NCBI GenBank assembly: GCA_963204905.1
Contig: CAUJJN010000182.1
Span: 1 to 42,086, forward strand
Length of the DNA stretch: 42,086 nt
Direction: 5' to 3'
From: Pseudomonadota bacterium
GTDB lineage: Bacteria; Pseudomonadota; Alphaproteobacteria; Rhizobiales; Xanthobacteraceae
Below the pieces are notes generated by a model. The model saw nothing but the letters and a program-made list of their open reading frames with translations, ran no database searches and had not been told where the DNA came from. Made by a program: the position numbers and the translations under genes. Below, in pieces: positions 1 to 8,829 of the stretch; within the stretch, counting starts at the first letter, position 1; every line of letters starts with the position of its first letter.

Positions 1-87
1 GGCGTGGCTGTATTCGAACCGCAACGTCCATGCCGGAACCAACGCGTGCTCGAATCCGATGCCGGCCGTCCAGCTCCATTGCGCGCC
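1..87 (-). other. possible C-terminal fragment of an outer-membrane beta-barrel protein
   Basis: Read leftwards on the minus strand, codons from about 87 to 1 give QWSWTAGIGFEHALVPAW followed by TLRFEYSHA. This resembles the 'GWTxGxGxEYAxxPNWSxKxEYLY' stretch common near the C-terminus of Omp25/Opa-like beta-barrel porins of Rhizobiales. The frame runs out of the window. No signal peptide or convincing start lies upstream (88-223), so what is visible is at most a fragment or remnant. The resemblance rests on about 25 residues and could be coincidence in G+C-rich sequence. Nothing else was recognised in 88-223. Confidence 0.3.
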
Positions 88-223
88 ATGTCTTGGGCCG
101 CTGATCTTGAGCCGCTGATCTCTCGCGAAGACAAGCACAACGCCAAGCCTGACCGGTCCGCACCATCGAAGCGGCTCACACTCGCGATAACGGCTTTCGG
201 CTGAAGCGCGACCGATCGTCTCT

Positions 224-1768
224 CTACATCCGCACTTCGATCAGTCGCGGCCCCTTCTCGGCGTTGGCCTCGGCAAGCGCCTTGTTAAAATCGTCGGCGC
301 TTTCCACCGCGCGGCCAGGGACACCCATGCCTTTGGCCAGCGATACCCAGTCGAGGCTCGGGCGATCGATGCTCAGCATGTCCTGTGCGCGACGACCGGG
401 CTCGCCGGCACCGACGCCATCGAATTCGCCGCGCAGGATCTGATACATGCGGTTGGCAAACACGATCGTGACGACATCGAGGTTCTCACGCGCCTGCGTC
501 CACAGCGATTGCACCGTGTACATCGCGCTGCCGTCGCCGACCATGCAGTAAACCTTGCGATCCGGACAGGCGACCGCCGCACCGGTCGCGCAGGGTGGCG
601 AGAAACCGATCGAGCCGCCCATGTTCTGTATCCAGTCATGCGGTGCCGCATTCGCCATCAAAGGGAAAAACCCGCGTCCGGTGGTGATCGACTCATCGAT
701 GACGATGGCATTCTCCGGGATCGCCGCGGCGATCGCCTGTGCGATAGTGATGTGATCAAGCGCACCGGTCGGTTTCACCAGCTCCGTCAATTGCTGCGGC
801 TTGACGTCAGACGGCTTCGCGCCGACCGCGGTAGCGAGGGCTTCCAGCGCAGCAACGGAATTGTCGCCGCCATCGGTCAGGCGATGCACCTCGCAGCCCT
901 CCGGCTTCAACAGGCTCGGCTTGTCGGGATAGGCGAAGAACGCCACCGGCTCGTTGGCCTCCACCAATACGATGTGGCGAAACTCCTTCAGCGCCGCCAG
1001 CGCCTGCGGCACCACATAGGGCACGCGTTCGATGAAATAGCGCCCCTGCCCACGCGCCATCCGGGCATTGTAGGTCTGCCCCATCACCGCGCAACCGGTC
1101 TTGCCCGCGATCTGCGCCGCCAGCGCCAATCCCTTCTCGTTGAGCGCATTGCCGGTCATCAGCAGCAGCGTGCGCTCGCCGCCGCACAGCACCCGCGCCG
1201 CCGCATCGACAGCTTCGGTGGAATAGCCGGCGCGCTGCGACATCGCCGGCACCTGCGCGACTCCGTCGGCCTCGTTCCAGGCCGTGTCGGCAGGCAGAAT
1301 CAGCGTCGCGATCTGCGGTGGCGCGCCGCTGGCCGCGGCGATGGCGGCAGCGCCGTCACGCGCCACCGATGCCGCATCCGGCGAGGTACGCACCCACTGC
1401 GACATCGGTCGCGCCAGTCCCTCGATGTCGGACGTCAGCGGCGCGTTGTATTCGATGTGATAGCCCGCGTGCTGGCCGACGATGTTGACGATGCCGGATG
1501 ACGCCTTCTTGGCATTATGAAGGTTGGCGAGACCGTTGGCGAGACCCGGTCCAAGATGGAGCAAGGTCGAGGCGGGCGTTCCCTTCATGCGGAAATAACC
1601 GTCGGCCGCGCCGGTCACCACGCCCTCGAACAGCCCGAGCACGCAGCGCATCCCCTCGACCCGGTCAAGCGCCGCGACAAAGTGCATCTCGGAAGTGCCC
1701 GGATTGGTGAAGCAGACGTCGACGCCACCCGCGACCAGCGTTCGCACCAGACTTTCCGCACCGTTCAT
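224..1768 (-). CDS. ThDP-dependent enzyme of the acetolactate synthase / benzoylformate decarboxylase family
   Basis: A protein of about 514 residues with the three-domain layout of ThDP-dependent decarboxylases: an N-terminal pyrimidine-binding domain, a central domain and a C-terminal pyrophosphate-binding domain. Early on, NPGTSEMHF and then GLFEGVVTGAADGY carry the conserved cofactor-activating glutamate (about E48). Near the C-terminus, VGDGSAMYT followed about 25 residues later by FANRMY is the GDG-(N)N metal/pyrophosphate motif, with alanine in place of the first asparagine. The family uses Mg2+ and ThDP to decarboxylate or ligate 2-oxo acids in the cytoplasm. Homologues are usually labelled acetolactate synthase large subunit, but no small subunit lies beside it, so valine/isoleucine synthesis is doubtful and the substrate is unknown. 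The start at 1768 is preferred because GGGAG lies 7 nt upstream; in-frame ATGs also exist at 1771, 1789 and 1813. The gene ends with TAG. Confidence 0.82.
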   Translation of the reverse strand: MNGAESLVRTLVAGGVDVCFTNPGTSEMHFVAALDRVEGMRCVLGLFEGVVTGAADGYFRMKGTPASTLLHLGPGLANGLANLHNAKKASSGIVNIVGQHAGYHIEYNAPLTSDIEGLARPMSQWVRTSPDAASVARDGAAAIAAASGAPPQIATLILPADTAWNEADGVAQVPAMSQRAGYSTEAVDAAARVLCGGERTLLLMTGNALNEKGLALAAQIAGKTGCAVMGQTYNARMARGQGRYFIERVPYVVPQALAALKEFRHIVLVEANEPVAFFAYPDKPSLLKPEGCEVHRLTDGGDNSVAALEALATAVGAKPSDVKPQQLTELVKPTGALDHITIAQAIAAAIPENAIVIDESITTGRGFFPLMANAAPHDWIQNMGGSIGFSPPCATGAAVACPDRKVYCMVGDGSAMYTVQSLWTQARENLDVVTIVFANRMYQILRGEFDGVGAGEPGRRAQDMLSIDRPSLDWVSLAKGMGVPGRAVESADDFNKALAEANAEKGPRLIEVRM

Positions 1769-2018
1769 CATCACGCTCCCTTCATGCATTTTGTTACCTT
1801 CAAGATGAACCATTGTTGGCGGGTTGCGTCAAAGGGGTAAGGGCGGCTGCAATGCAGCCATCCGGGAGGGCATCGCCGGATTAGGTTTGACGCCGGCGAT
1901 ACGCGGCTTTTCTGTCACGCCCCATTCGGAAATCCCCATCTCACAAGGCTGTGGGTTGCGAAAAGCCGCAAATTATGGCCTTCCTGATCGTAATAAATTG
2001 AACATTGAAGGGGCGAAG
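1769..2018. promoter_or_regulatory. divergent promoter region with an 8-bp inverted repeat
   Basis: This 250-nt gap separates the divergent ThDP-enzyme gene and the L,D-transpeptidase gene, so both promoters must lie here. An inverted repeat ATCGCCGG (1872-1879) / CCGGCGAT (1893-1900) with a 13-nt spacer is the only clear structure. It could be an operator or a hairpin in the transpeptidase leader. No clear -35/-10 pair was assigned and no convincing gene was found. Confidence 0.35.
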
Positions 2019-2591
2019 ATGAAACGTGGGTTTGCTGTCCTGCTGGCTGCGGCAACGCTGGGACTGATGATGGCTGGGAGCGCTTCGGCGCAAATGGATA
2101 CGCGGACCTTCATGGATCCGGGTTTCAAATTGCCGTTCGGCGGTGCAAGCTCGATTCCGCGCACCACCGTTTCGTTCAACGAGAACTACTCGCCCGGCAC
2201 CATCGTCATCAACACACGGGAGCGCCACCTCTACCTGGTGCAGCCGAACGGCACCGCGCTGCGCTATGGCATCGGCGTCGGCCGCGACGGCTTCCGCTGG
2301 GCCGGCACGCACCGCATCACCGCCAAGAAGGAATGGCCGGATTGGACCCCACCTGCGCAGATGCTGCGGCGGCGACCCGACCTGCCGCGCCACATGAAGG
2401 GTGGCGTCGAAAACCCGCTCGGTGCGCGCGCGATGTATCTCGGATCCACGCTGTATCGCATCCACGGCTCCAATGAGCCGGAGACGATCGGCCAGGCGGT
2501 GTCGTCCGGGTGCTTCCGCATGACCAACGACGACGTCACCGATCTCTACAGCCGGGTTCCGGTCGGCACCACGGTGGTGGTGAAGAACTGA
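2019..2591 (+). CDS. exported L,D-transpeptidase (YkuD/ErfK family)
   Basis: A protein of 190 residues. Residues 1-24 are a signal peptide (MKRGFAVLLAAATLGLMMAG, cleavage after ASA). The YkuD domain covers roughly 60-188, with TIVINTRERHLYLV at its start. The catalytic motif is complete: H149 in YRIHGSN and C165 in SSGCFRM, with the usual spacing. The family cross-links peptidoglycan by 3-3 bonds or attaches outer-membrane lipoproteins to it, acting in the periplasm; it is usually insensitive to most beta-lactams other than carbapenems. The start ATG at 2019 follows GAAGGGGCG and gives the proper signal peptide; an upstream in-frame start at 1824 would bury it. Rhizobiales carry many paralogues of this family, so the exact role is open. 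Confidence 0.9.
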   Translation: MKRGFAVLLAAATLGLMMAGSASAQMDTRTFMDPGFKLPFGGASSIPRTTVSFNENYSPGTIVINTRERHLYLVQPNGTALRYGIGVGRDGFRWAGTHRITAKKEWPDWTPPAQMLRRRPDLPRHMKGGVENPLGARAMYLGSTLYRIHGSNEPETIGQAVSSGCFRMTNDDVTDLYSRVPVGTTVVVKN

Positions 2592-2641
2592 GGCAGCCCC
2601 AAGTCCGCTCCGGTGATCCGTGATCGCAAGGAGCGTAAGCG

Positions 2642-2685
2642 GCGAAGCGATCCTGATCTGAACAAGAACCTCTGGATTGCTTCGC
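2642..2685. repeat. REP-like palindromic element / possible hairpin
   Basis: GCGAAGCGATCC (2642-2653) pairs with GGATTGCTTCGC (2674-2685), with one G-T wobble and a 20-nt loop. The flanking words (CGCAAGGAGCG..., TCTGGATTGCTTCGC) match the style of short palindromic repeats scattered between genes in Bradyrhizobium and Rhodopseudomonas genomes, as I remember them. It sits 50 nt after the transpeptidase stop and 44 nt before the next start, so it could also terminate or stabilise the upstream transcript. There is no T-run. Confidence 0.5.
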
Positions 2686-2729
2686 TTCCCCCACGATGGC
2701 GACAGGTATTGACCTAGCTAAGGTGCCAC

Positions 2730-3560
2730 ATGGAATATGCGGCACTTCGAAAGCAGACGATGCAAAGCCTCGTCATCCGATTTTGGCTTGCCATATTGGG
2801 CGCGTCGCTCGCCTCGACGATGATGCCGATCCCCGCATCCGCCGACAGCGCCTCGATCGCGGTCCGCCAGCGTCAACAGCGCACGACTTTTTCCGACCAG
2901 GACATCGTCAAAGGCTTCCTGAAGACCACCTTCGGCGCAGAGTTTCATCTCGCCGGGCGCGTCGATCGCATCCGCAAATACGAAGTGCCGGTGCGTGTCG
3001 CCGTCAACGGCGGGAGCAGCAAGCGCCAAAAGCAGATCGCCGGCATCGTCTCGGATATCGCGAAGCACGTCCGCCATCTCGACATCGCGATGGCTCCCGA
3101 CATTCAATCCGCAAGCGTCAACGTCTACCTGATCCGAGACCGGGATTTCGACAGCACGCTGGCGAAGTTCTACGGCGAGGATCGCGCGCAGGAAATCCGC
3201 AAGTCGCTCGACCCGCAGTGCCTGTCGGGCTTTCGCAAGAACGAAGAATTCGCCATCCAGCATTCCGAGGTGTTCCTGACCATCGACAACGGCGATTTCA
3301 CCTTTCGCGATTGCGCCTACGAAGAACTGCTGCAATCGCTGGGGCCGATCAACGACACCACCTCGGTGCCGTGGACCATGTTCAACGACGACGTCCGCAT
3401 GGGATTCTTCGGTATCTACGATCAGTACATTCTCAACATCCTCTACGATCCACGCGTCAAGGCGGGCATGACGATCGCCGAGGTGGAAGCCGTGCTGCCG
3501 CAAGTCCTGACCGATGTGCGGGCCTGGGTCACGAAGGTGAACGGGCTGCCAGCCGATTGA
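2730..3560 (+). CDS. DUF2927 domain protein, exported, function unknown
   Basis: A protein of 276 residues. The N-terminus has a hydrophobic stretch (VIRFWLAILGASLAS) ending in PASADS, read as a signal peptide. The rest matches the layout of DUF2927 proteins: TTFSDQDIVKGFLKTTFGAEF, a long central domain, then CLSGFRKNEEFAIQHSEVFL and a conserved EELLQSLGP...DTTSVPWTMFNDD segment. The last part resembles predicted zinc-protease-like DUF2927 folds, but no HExxH motif is visible. Two starts are possible: ATG 2730 (with AAGG upstream) and ATG 2760, which gives a more usual signal-peptide length. The gene lies on the same strand as the transpeptidase with a hairpin repeat between them. No function can be assigned beyond a probably periplasmic location. 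Confidence 0.75.
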   Translation: MEYAALRKQTMQSLVIRFWLAILGASLASTMMPIPASADSASIAVRQRQQRTTFSDQDIVKGFLKTTFGAEFHLAGRVDRIRKYEVPVRVAVNGGSSKRQKQIAGIVSDIAKHVRHLDIAMAPDIQSASVNVYLIRDRDFDSTLAKFYGEDRAQEIRKSLDPQCLSGFRKNEEFAIQHSEVFLTIDNGDFTFRDCAYEELLQSLGPINDTTSVPWTMFNDDVRMGFFGIYDQYILNILYDPRVKAGMTIAEVEAVLPQVLTDVRAWVTKVNGLPAD

Positions 3561-3666
3561 TGGTTCTCGACACGTAAAGGGCCGTCGCCGCCTCACCGCG
3601 ACGCTGAGATTGTCGATCCCCCGAAACCGCCATCAACCCGCCTTGGCGAATTTCCGTCCCGCACCC

Positions 3667-4971
3667 TCACGAAAAATTCTTCGGGCGCGGCCATAGTCCG
3701 CCGTCCGACCACGCGGCGGATTCGTCCGGCGGCAACTGATCGCCGCTGCCGCCGGTCTGCGCCGGATCGGTGTTCAGCCAGCGGCGCAGTTCGAGCTTGC
3801 CGATCTGGTTGCGATGAACTTCGTCAGGACCGTCAGCCAACCGCAGAAGGCGCGTCGTCGCCAGTGCGGCAGCGAGGAAATGGTCGTTACTGGTTCCGCC
3901 GCCGCCAAAGGCCTGGATCGCCCAGTCGACGATGGTCTGCGCCATGTTGGGCGCGAGCACCTTGATCATCGCGATCTCCTGCCGTGCACCCTTGTTGCCA
4001 ACGGTGTCCATCATGTATGCGGCTCTGAGCGTCAGCAGCCGCGCCTGCTCGATCATGATGCGCGCCTCGGCAATGCGCTCCAGCGTCACAGTCTGTTCAG
4101 CCACCGGCTTGCCGAACGCGACGCGATTCATGGTGCGTCGACACATGCGCTCGAGCACGCGCTCGGACAGGCCGATCAGTCGCATGCAATGATGGATACG
4201 GCCCGGCCCGAGACGACCTTGCGCGATCTCGAAGCCACGCCCCTCTCCCAGCAGCATGTTGCTGGCGGGCACCCGCACATCGGTGAAGATCACTTCCGAC
4301 GCGCGATCCGGCACCCCGTAGAAGCCCAGCACCGGCAGCGAGCGAACGACGCGCACGCCGGGCGCATCCTTCGGCACCAGGATCATCGACTGGCGTTTAT
4401 GGCGATCCGGATTGTTCGGATCAGTCTGCCCCATGAAGATCACGATCTTGCAGCGCGGGTCGGTGGCGCCGGTGGTATACCACTTGCGGCCGTTGATCAC
4501 GTAGTCCTCGCCGTCGCGCACGATCAGGCTGGCGACATTGGTGGCGTCGGAGGATGCCACGTCGGGCTCGGTCATCGCGAAGGACGAGCGGATTTCCCCC
4601 GCGAGTAGCGGCTTCAGCCAGCGCTCCTTCTGCGCCTCGGTACCGTAGCGCAGGATCGTCTCCATGTTGCCGGTGTCCGGCGCGCTGCAATTGAAGACTT
4701 CAGGCGCGAGGTGCGAGCGCCCCATGATCTCGCATAGCGGCGCGTATTCGAGATTGCTCAGCCCGCCCTCATGCGCCGGCAGAAACAAATTCCACAGCCC
4801 CTCGTCGCGCGCCCGCGGCTTCAGTTCTTCCACCACCGGATGCACCGCCCACGGTCCAAGCCGCTCGGCTTCCTGATAGAAGCGACGCTCGTTCGGATAG
4901 ATGTGCCGCGCCATGAAACGCTGGGTGCGGCCGGCCAGTTCCTGGCTGCGTTCGCTCTGAGTGATGTCCAC
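3667..4971 (-). CDS. acyl-CoA dehydrogenase, ACAD10/11-like
   Basis: A flavoprotein of 434 residues. The segment [19 protein letters not shown], then [16 protein letters not shown] and [19 protein letters not shown], is strikingly like the ACAD domain of human ACAD11. The C-terminus has [10 protein letters not shown] and [11 protein letters not shown], where ordinary acyl-CoA dehydrogenases have an EGT-type motif. The family normally introduces a 2,3 double bond into acyl-CoAs; ACAD10/11-type members act with a kinase domain on 4-hydroxyacyl-CoAs. The start is the GTG at 4971: GGAGG lies 7 nt upstream, and an ATG start further out would add an unrelated 26-residue leader. The gene follows the GntR gene after 227 nt, which includes a perfect palindrome, so it probably has its own promoter. 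The last ~30 residues ([13 protein letters not shown]) are a polar tail. Confidence 0.88.
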   Translation of the reverse strand: MDITQSERSQELAGRTQRFMARHIYPNERRFYQEAERLGPWAVHPVVEELKPRARDEGLWNLFLPAHEGGLSNLEYAPLCEIMGRSHLAPEVFNCSAPDTGNMETILRYGTEAQKERWLKPLLAGEIRSSFAMTEPDVASSDATNVASLIVRDGEDYVINGRKWYTTGATDPRCKIVIFMGQTDPNNPDRHKRQSMILVPKDAPGVRVVRSLPVLGFYGVPDRASEVIFTDVRVPASNMLLGEGRGFEIAQGRLGPGRIHHCMRLIGLSERVLERMCRRTMNRVAFGKPVAEQTVTLERIAEARIMIEQARLLTLRAAYMMDTVGNKGARQEIAMIKVLAPNMAQTIVDWAIQAFGGGGTSNDHFLAAALATTRLLRLADGPDEVHRNQIGKLELRRWLNTDPAQTGGSGDQLPPDESAAWSDGGLWPRPKNFS

Positions 4972-5085
4972 GTCTATTCCTCCGCCCGTTTCCGCGCCGA
5001 TCGCATCCGTCGCGCAAGATACCTTGCTCCATCGCAATGCATCGATCAATCGCGCGGAATGTCCGCGAGGTCACGCGAAAAAGCC

Positions 5086-5104
5086 ATTCGAACATTGTTC
5101 GAAT
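5086..5104. promoter_or_regulatory. perfect 19-bp palindrome upstream of the acyl-CoA dehydrogenase gene
   Basis: ATTCGAACATTGTTCGAAT has 9-bp arms around one central base. It lies about 115 nt upstream of the GTG at 4971 and about 95 nt after the GntR stop, so it is well placed as an operator. It lacks the GT-N3-AC core of FadR-type GntR sites, so the neighbouring GntR protein is not the obvious ligand; a TetR or MarR protein is possible. Confidence 0.6.
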
Positions 5105-5198
5105 CTCAGCGCGTGCTCTGATGCCGGTTCACCACCCACTCGGCACAAACCAGCGCTGCAATTCCGGCCATCCGCATCGGCCTGCCGGGAAACAGCCG

Positions 5199-5951
5199 TC
5201 AGGCTGGGCGCGCCGGCCAGTCCACCGCCATGTCGATATCGAGATTGGCCAGTTCATAACCGCGGCGGAAATCGACGATGTGCTTATCCATCCAGTTTTT
5301 CGCGCCAGGCGCATCGCGGTTACGCAGCGCCTGAACGATGTTCTTGTGGGCAACTAACAGCCGCTCGCCGGCGCTGCGGCTGGTCAGCACCTTGGAGAAG
5401 GACGGATAGAACAACTGGCTGATCGGCTGACGGCACAGTTGCAACGCGCGATTGCGCGAGGCGCGCGCGATGAGTTGATGAAACGCGATATCGAGCTGCA
5501 CCAGCGCCTGCCGATCGTCGAGGTTCGCGCGCGTCCTGTCGAGATTGTCCTGCAACAGATCGAGGGTCTCGTCGTCGATCCGCCTCGCGGCGCACTCGGC
5601 CAGCACCGGCTCGAAGCAGCGCATACTTTCCCACAATTCGCGAAAGCTGATCTCGTGCAGCACGATTGCGGCAGTTATCCGCGCCGAAATATCCGCCTCG
5701 CGCGGCGCGGTGACATAGAGAAGTTTTCCGCCATCGTGACGGCGCACCAGGCCGTTCTGCTCAAGCACGCGAACGGCTTCCCGCACCGTGGAGCGATGCA
5801 CGCCGAAATCGTTCGCCATCTTGGTTTCCGACGGCACACGATCACCGACCACCCATTGTCCGGACATGATCCTCGTTTCGATGTGACGCACCACCAGCTG
5901 ATAGGCGGGCTCAATACGAGTTGAAGTCGCGTCAGCGTCGGGCGAAACCAT
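5199..5951 (-). CDS. GntR family transcriptional regulator, FadR/FCD subfamily
   Basis: A protein of 250 residues with an N-terminal winged helix (about 20-90: IMSGQWVVGDRVPSETKMAN, then VHRSTVREAVRVLEQNGLVRR) and a C-terminal all-helical FCD ligand domain. Candidate FCD metal ligands are the D and H of LDIAFHQL, the H of VAHKNI and the H of MDKHIV. Such proteins sense organic acids or acyl-CoAs and usually repress their own operon. The ATG at 5951 overlaps the TGA of the upstream CoA-ligase frame (TGATG); a GTG at 5954 is the alternative. This coupling makes it the fourth gene of the phosphotransferase operon. Its likely target is the TTATTGTCCGACAATAA palindrome in the operon promoter. Confidence 0.9.
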   Translation of the reverse strand: MVSPDADATSTRIEPAYQLVVRHIETRIMSGQWVVGDRVPSETKMANDFGVHRSTVREAVRVLEQNGLVRRHDGGKLLYVTAPREADISARITAAIVLHEISFRELWESMRCFEPVLAECAARRIDDETLDLLQDNLDRTRANLDDRQALVQLDIAFHQLIARASRNRALQLCRQPISQLFYPSFSKVLTSRSAGERLLVAHKNIVQALRNRDAPGAKNWMDKHIVDFRRGYELANLDIDMAVDWPARPA

Positions 5952-7594
5952 CACTTTTGCTTTCCCGCCGCGGCGGCGTGGTCTGCCTCCCGCAACGCAC
6001 GCCGGCTGACCTTCCCGGTGATGGTGGTGGGCAACTCACCGCGATATTCGATCGCGCGCGGATATTTGTATGGCGCGGTGACCGACTTGACGTGATCCTG
6101 CAGTTCGCGGGTCAAGGCCGGCGAGGGTGTGATGCCGTCGCGCAGCACGACGAAGGCCTAGACGATCTCGCCCCGCTCCTGATCCGGACTGCCGATCACG
6201 GCGCAAACCTGAATCGCGGGGTGCTCCGCCAGCGCATTCTCGACTTCCAGCGGACCGATGCGATAGCCGGCGGAATTGATGACATCATCGGAGCGACCAC
6301 GATACCAGAAATAGCCGTCGACATCCTTCTCGGCGCGGTCGCTGGTGAGATACCAGCGGCCTTCCGCGCTCTCGACAAAACACGCCACGGTCTTCTCCGC
6401 ATCCTTCCAGTAGCCCAGCATCAGTTGCGGGTTGGGCAGCTTCACCGCGAGATCGCCCTCCTGCCCCGGTGGTAGCCGCCGGCCGCTGGCGTCGATCACA
6501 TCCAGTTCGGTGCCGGGGGATGGCAATCCCATCGAGCCATAGCGCACCGGCTCGCCGGGATAGTTCAAGGCCACCATCAGCACCTCGGTCTGCCCGTAAG
6601 CTTCGTCGATGCGGATGCCGGTAGCAGCCTCCCAACGCTCGGCCACGACAGGGTTCATCGCTTCGCCTGCCGTCACCACGCGCCGCAACGCCGGAAGATC
6701 GCCGCGCCGCACCTCGTGGACCACGCGCGACAGTTCGGTGCCCGGCGCGCAATAGACTGTGACGTGGTGCTTGCGCAGAATCCGCGGCCGCAGCTTCGCA
6801 TCGAACGGGCCGTCGTAGAACAGCGAACAAGCGCCGCAACTCAACGGGCCGAAGATGATGCTGGTGCCAGCCTTGGCCCAGCCGGTATCCGCCGTGCACC
6901 AGATGATTTCGCCGGGGCGAAGATCGAGCCAGTAGATCGCCGACACGCGCCATGAGTAGATCGCACGCGACGAATGGATCACCGCTTTCGGATGCCCGGT
7001 CGAACCCGAGGTATAATACATGATGGCGGGCTCTTCGGCATCGACGGTCGCCGCCTCGGCGGTGTCCGCCGCGCCTGCCATTTCCTTGTGCCAGTCGAGC
7101 CAGCCGGGTGCCTGACCGGTGGCGATCTTCACCGGGACTTTTTCCGCAACAAGCGCGAATTTCGCGATGTGTTCCGGGCGACAGACCGCGGCTTTGGCTT
7201 CAGCGTTCTCGACGCGGTAGGCGATGTCGCGCGCCGTCAGCATTTCGACACAGGGAATCGGCACTGCGCCGATCCGCATCGCCGCGATCACCGCGACGAA
7301 CCACTCCGGCAATCGCGGCAGCATGACGATAATGCGGTCGCCCTTTTCGACGCCGCGTGCGCGCAGCACATTCGCCAGCCGGTTCGACAGTTTCGACAAT
7401 TCGGAATAGCTGTAGGTGCGTTCGCCGCCTGCCGCGCTCTCCCAGATCAGCGCCGGACCGTCGCGCTCGGAAGCCCATCGGTCGATGACGTCGGTGGCGA
7501 AGTTGAAGGTTTTGGGCACACGCCAGTCGAAGCTCGCGCACATCGCGGCGTGGCTCTCCACCATCGGCATATCCAGCAAGAACACATCGCGCAT
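5951..7594 (-). pseudogene. acyl-CoA synthetase (AMP-forming) interrupted by an in-frame TAG
   Basis: The full frame would encode about 546 residues of an ANL-superfamily CoA ligase. Motifs present are YYTSGSTGHPKAVIHSS (ATP binding), EAYGQTE and YRGRSDDVINSAGYRIGP. Codon 479 is TAG (6158-6160), splitting GEIV from AFVVLRDG; homologues usually have lysine here (AAG), so one A-to-T change is enough. The catalytic lysine of the A10 motif (PTTITGKVSRR) lies beyond the stop, so the 478-residue product should not adenylate its substrate. The reading frame stays open after the TAG down to a TGA at 5951 that overlaps the GntR start, so the damage is recent or is a sequencing error. The start ATG at 7594 has GGGAGG 5 nt upstream. 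In an intact form it would activate the free acid for the neighbouring phosphotransferase and dehydrogenases. Confidence 0.85.
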
Positions 7595-7638
7595 GCCTGC
7601 CTCCCGAATTATTCTTGAAGTTGCCGGTATCGCGCGTT

Positions 7639-8829
7639 CTAGCCGGTTCGCCCCTGCACGATACGGCGGCCTAGCGCCCAACGATGCACTTCCGACGGGC
7701 CGTCATAAATCCGAAACGCGCGGACATCGCGATAGAATCGCTCCACCACGGTGTCGCGGGTCACGCCAAGACCGCCGAGAATCTGCAGCGAGCGATCGGC
7801 GACGCGGGCCACCGCCTCCGAGCACACCACCTTGGCCATCGAACTTTCGGTGCCGCCGCGCTCGCCTTTGTCGAGCACCCATGCCGCGTGCCAGATCGTC
7901 AGTTGCGCGGTGTGAATGTCCATGGCGTTGTCCGCCAGCATGAACGACACGCCTTCGTGCGAGCCGAGCGGCTTGCCGAACGCGGTGCGGCGACGCGCAT
8001 AGTCGGTGGCAATTTCATGCGCGCGGATCGCGGAGCCGAGCCAACGCATGCAATGCGTCAGTCGCGCCGGCGCGAGTCGCACCTGCGCGTGACGGAAGCC
8101 CTGCCCGACTTCACCAAGCACGGCATCGGCGGGTAACCGCAGATTGTCGATGCGGATCACCGCATGACCGCCGACGAAGCTGGAATCCATGGTGTCGAGC
8201 GTGCGCTCGATCCGGATCGCGGGGTTCGGCAGGTCGCCGAGGAACATCGTCGCGCCGCCGTCGCCCTCGCCCCCGACCACCTTGGCCATGATGATGGCGA
8301 ACGCGGCGCCCTCCGCGCCGGTGATCAGCCACTTGTCGCCGTCGATCACCCATTCGTTGCCGTCGCGCCGCGCCGTGGTCTGCATCTGCCCCGGATCGGA
8401 GCCTGCGCCGGGCGCAGGCTCCGTCATGCAAAAGCACGACCGCACGACGCCGGTCGCCAGCGGTTTCAGATAGCGCTGACGCTGCTCCTGATTGGCGATG
8501 ACATCCAGCATGTGGATGTTGCCCTCGTCCGGAGCGGCGCAATGCAGCGCAATGGGACCGAGCATGGAATAACCGGCGGCGGTGAACACGGCGGCGCGGC
8601 CGATATGCGACAGCCCCGCGCCGCCGAATTCTTCCGGTGCGTGCGGCGCCAGCACGCCGGCACGAGCCGCGAGCGCATTCAACTCACGCCGCAATTCATC
8701 GGTCGGGCCGTGCGAGGTCCAGCGCGGGTCTTTTTCGTAAGGAACGACCTGCTCCTGCACAAAAGTCTTCACCCGCGCGGCGAGATCGTTCACATGCGCC
8801 GGCAGCGCGAAATTGAGATCGAGAGTCAT
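7639..8829 (-). CDS. acyl-CoA dehydrogenase, ACAD10/11-like
   Basis: A protein of 396 residues. HCAAPDEGNIHMLD, then SCFCMTEPAPGAGSDPGQM (FAD/substrate loop), RTAFGKPLGSHEGVSFMLAD and IYDGPSEVHRWALGRRIV near the end place it with the ACAD10/11 group. Its ATG at 8829 shares one base with the stop of the phosphotransferase gene (TGATG), so the two are translationally coupled. In vertebrates an equivalent phosphotransferase and dehydrogenase are fused in a single ACAD10/11 chain. Together they are expected to phosphorylate a 4-hydroxyacyl-CoA and then move the oxygen function towards C3. The gene ends with TAG and is followed 44 nt later by the CoA ligase start. Confidence 0.9.
   Translation of the reverse strand: MTLDLNFALPAHVNDLAARVKTFVQEQVVPYEKDPRWTSHGPTDELRRELNALAARAGVLAPHAPEEFGGAGLSHIGRAAVFTAAGYSMLGPIALHCAAPDEGNIHMLDVIANQEQRQRYLKPLATGVVRSCFCMTEPAPGAGSDPGQMQTTARRDGNEWVIDGDKWLITGAEGAAFAIIMAKVVGGEGDGGATMFLGDLPNPAIRIERTLDTMDSSFVGGHAVIRIDNLRLPADAVLGEVGQGFRHAQVRLAPARLTHCMRWLGSAIRAHEIATDYARRRTAFGKPLGSHEGVSFMLADNAMDIHTAQLTIWHAAWVLDKGERGGTESSMAKVVCSEAVARVADRSLQILGGLGVTRDTVVERFYRDVRAFRIYDGPSEVHRWALGRRIVQGRTG

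Noticed and set aside
4..204. Small gene on the plus strand at the left edge
   Set aside because: No ribosome binding site, no recognisable content, Arg/Pro/Ala-rich translation typical of non-coding G+C-rich sequence.
5086..5104. LexA (SOS) box
   Set aside because: Alphaproteobacterial LexA sites have GAAC and GTTC separated by seven bases; here only three separate them, and no SOS gene lies nearby.
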